Shown in pieces: positions 63,790 to 64,000 of a stretch of 64,000 nt of DNA. Numbering within the stretch: position 1 is the stretch's first letter; the number at the start of each line of letters is the position of its first letter. This stretch comes from Pseudoselenomonas ruminis (lineage in GTDB: Bacteria; Bacillota; Negativicutes; Selenomonadales; Selenomonadaceae). The stretch is from NCBI RefSeq assembly GCF_008271295.1, contig NZ_VTOY01000008.1, positions 1-64,000 of the forward strand, in the 5' to 3' direction. Below the pieces are notes generated by a model that had not been told where the DNA came from, searched no databases, and saw nothing but the letters and a program-made list of their open reading frames with translations. Both the position numbers and the translations under genes were made by a program.

Positions 63790-64000
63790 ATGAAAATGAA
63801 ACGTCCATTGGTGGCTATGATGCTGGCCGCTATGATGGTCAGCGGCCAGGGCTATGCAGGTGCTGCTGACAAACCAGATGTCAAGGTGCTGGCAACCGGG
63901 GGAACGATTGCCGGAAGTGCAGCCTCTGACACCAAGACCACCGGGTATAAGGCCGGTGCACTCGGCATTGACACATTGCTAAACGCCGTTCCTGAAGCCA
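63790..64000 (+). CDS. ansB: Secreted type II L-asparaginase, N-terminal part
   Basis: The visible 70 residues begin with a signal peptide ([19 protein letters not shown], cleaved near GYAGA). [16 protein letters not shown] follows, whose Thr is the active-site nucleophile in L-asparaginases. The rest lies beyond the window. AGAAAGGG precedes the ATG. It hydrolyses asparagine in the periplasm. Confidence 0.88.
   Translation, partial: MKMKRPLVAMMLAAMMVSGQGYAGAADKPDVKVLATGGTIAGSAASDTKTTGYKAGALGIDTLLNAVPEA

Overview
The window reads as chromosome of a diderm Firmicute of the class Negativicutes, most likely a Selenomonas-type anaerobe. A Trp-specifier T-box leader, an L10 leader and AGGAGG-type ribosome binding sites are Firmicute traits. 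TonB/ExbB/ExbD and two TonB-dependent outer-membrane receptors show an outer membrane. CbiG, CbiH, CbiF and CbiT are marks of the anaerobic cobalamin route. The taxonomic call is inference from gene content; no 16S gene is present.

Layout. 0-4.5 kb: flotillin, a short DapF-like ORF divergent from an AraC regulator, a palindromic repeat region, and an Mrp/NBP35 ATPase. 4.5-16.4 kb: the transcription/translation block on the minus strand (rpmG-secE-nusG-rplK-rplA-rplJ-rplL-rpoB-rpoC) with several hairpin attenuators, and a four-tRNA cluster. 16.5-29.3 kb: a PPi-type phosphofructokinase, DEAD-box helicase, methionine aminopeptidase, secreted NlpC/P60 hydrolase, polysaccharide deacetylase, a large palindromic repeat mosaic, clpB behind a long operator palindrome, a secreted HAD phosphatase, thiE and a DUF4127 protein. 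29.4-35.7 kb: T-box-controlled trpF-C-B-A, a small unknown ORF, then trpE-trpG behind a strong hairpin; trpD is absent. 35.8-38.1 kb: a secreted repeat protein, a small acidic protein, and rplM-rpsI. 38.1-51.1 kb: one long cobalamin synthesis operon (cbiF-G-H-J-C, cobU, cbiP, cbiB, cobS, pduX, cobB, cobD, cobC) ending in a sugar-nucleotide epimerase. 51.2-60.2 kb: a corrinoid uptake operon behind a cobalamin riboswitch (binding lipoprotein, TonB-dependent receptor, ABC ATPase, permease, exbB, exbD, tonB, second receptor). 60.2-63.6 kb: cbiT and bioY-bioD-bioA with a BirA-like operator. 63.8 kb to the end: start of a secreted type II L-asparaginase.

How it fits together. Cobalamin genes fill about a third of the window. 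The synthesis operon supplies ring-contraction steps, amidations, the aminopropanol arm (PduX, CobD, CbiB) and nucleotide-loop assembly. The riboswitch sits only on the uptake operon, which carries its own energising complex. Biotin, tryptophan and thiamin genes add further cofactor and amino-acid supply.

The least explained signal is a family of large nested palindromes at 3141-3523 and 22162-22845, with a fragment at 1-30. Their 21-bp terminal arms differ between copies by paired compensatory substitutions plus one G-U wobble, while a 17-nt loop motif is kept, once in inverted orientation. This points to selection on a folded RNA or cruciform.
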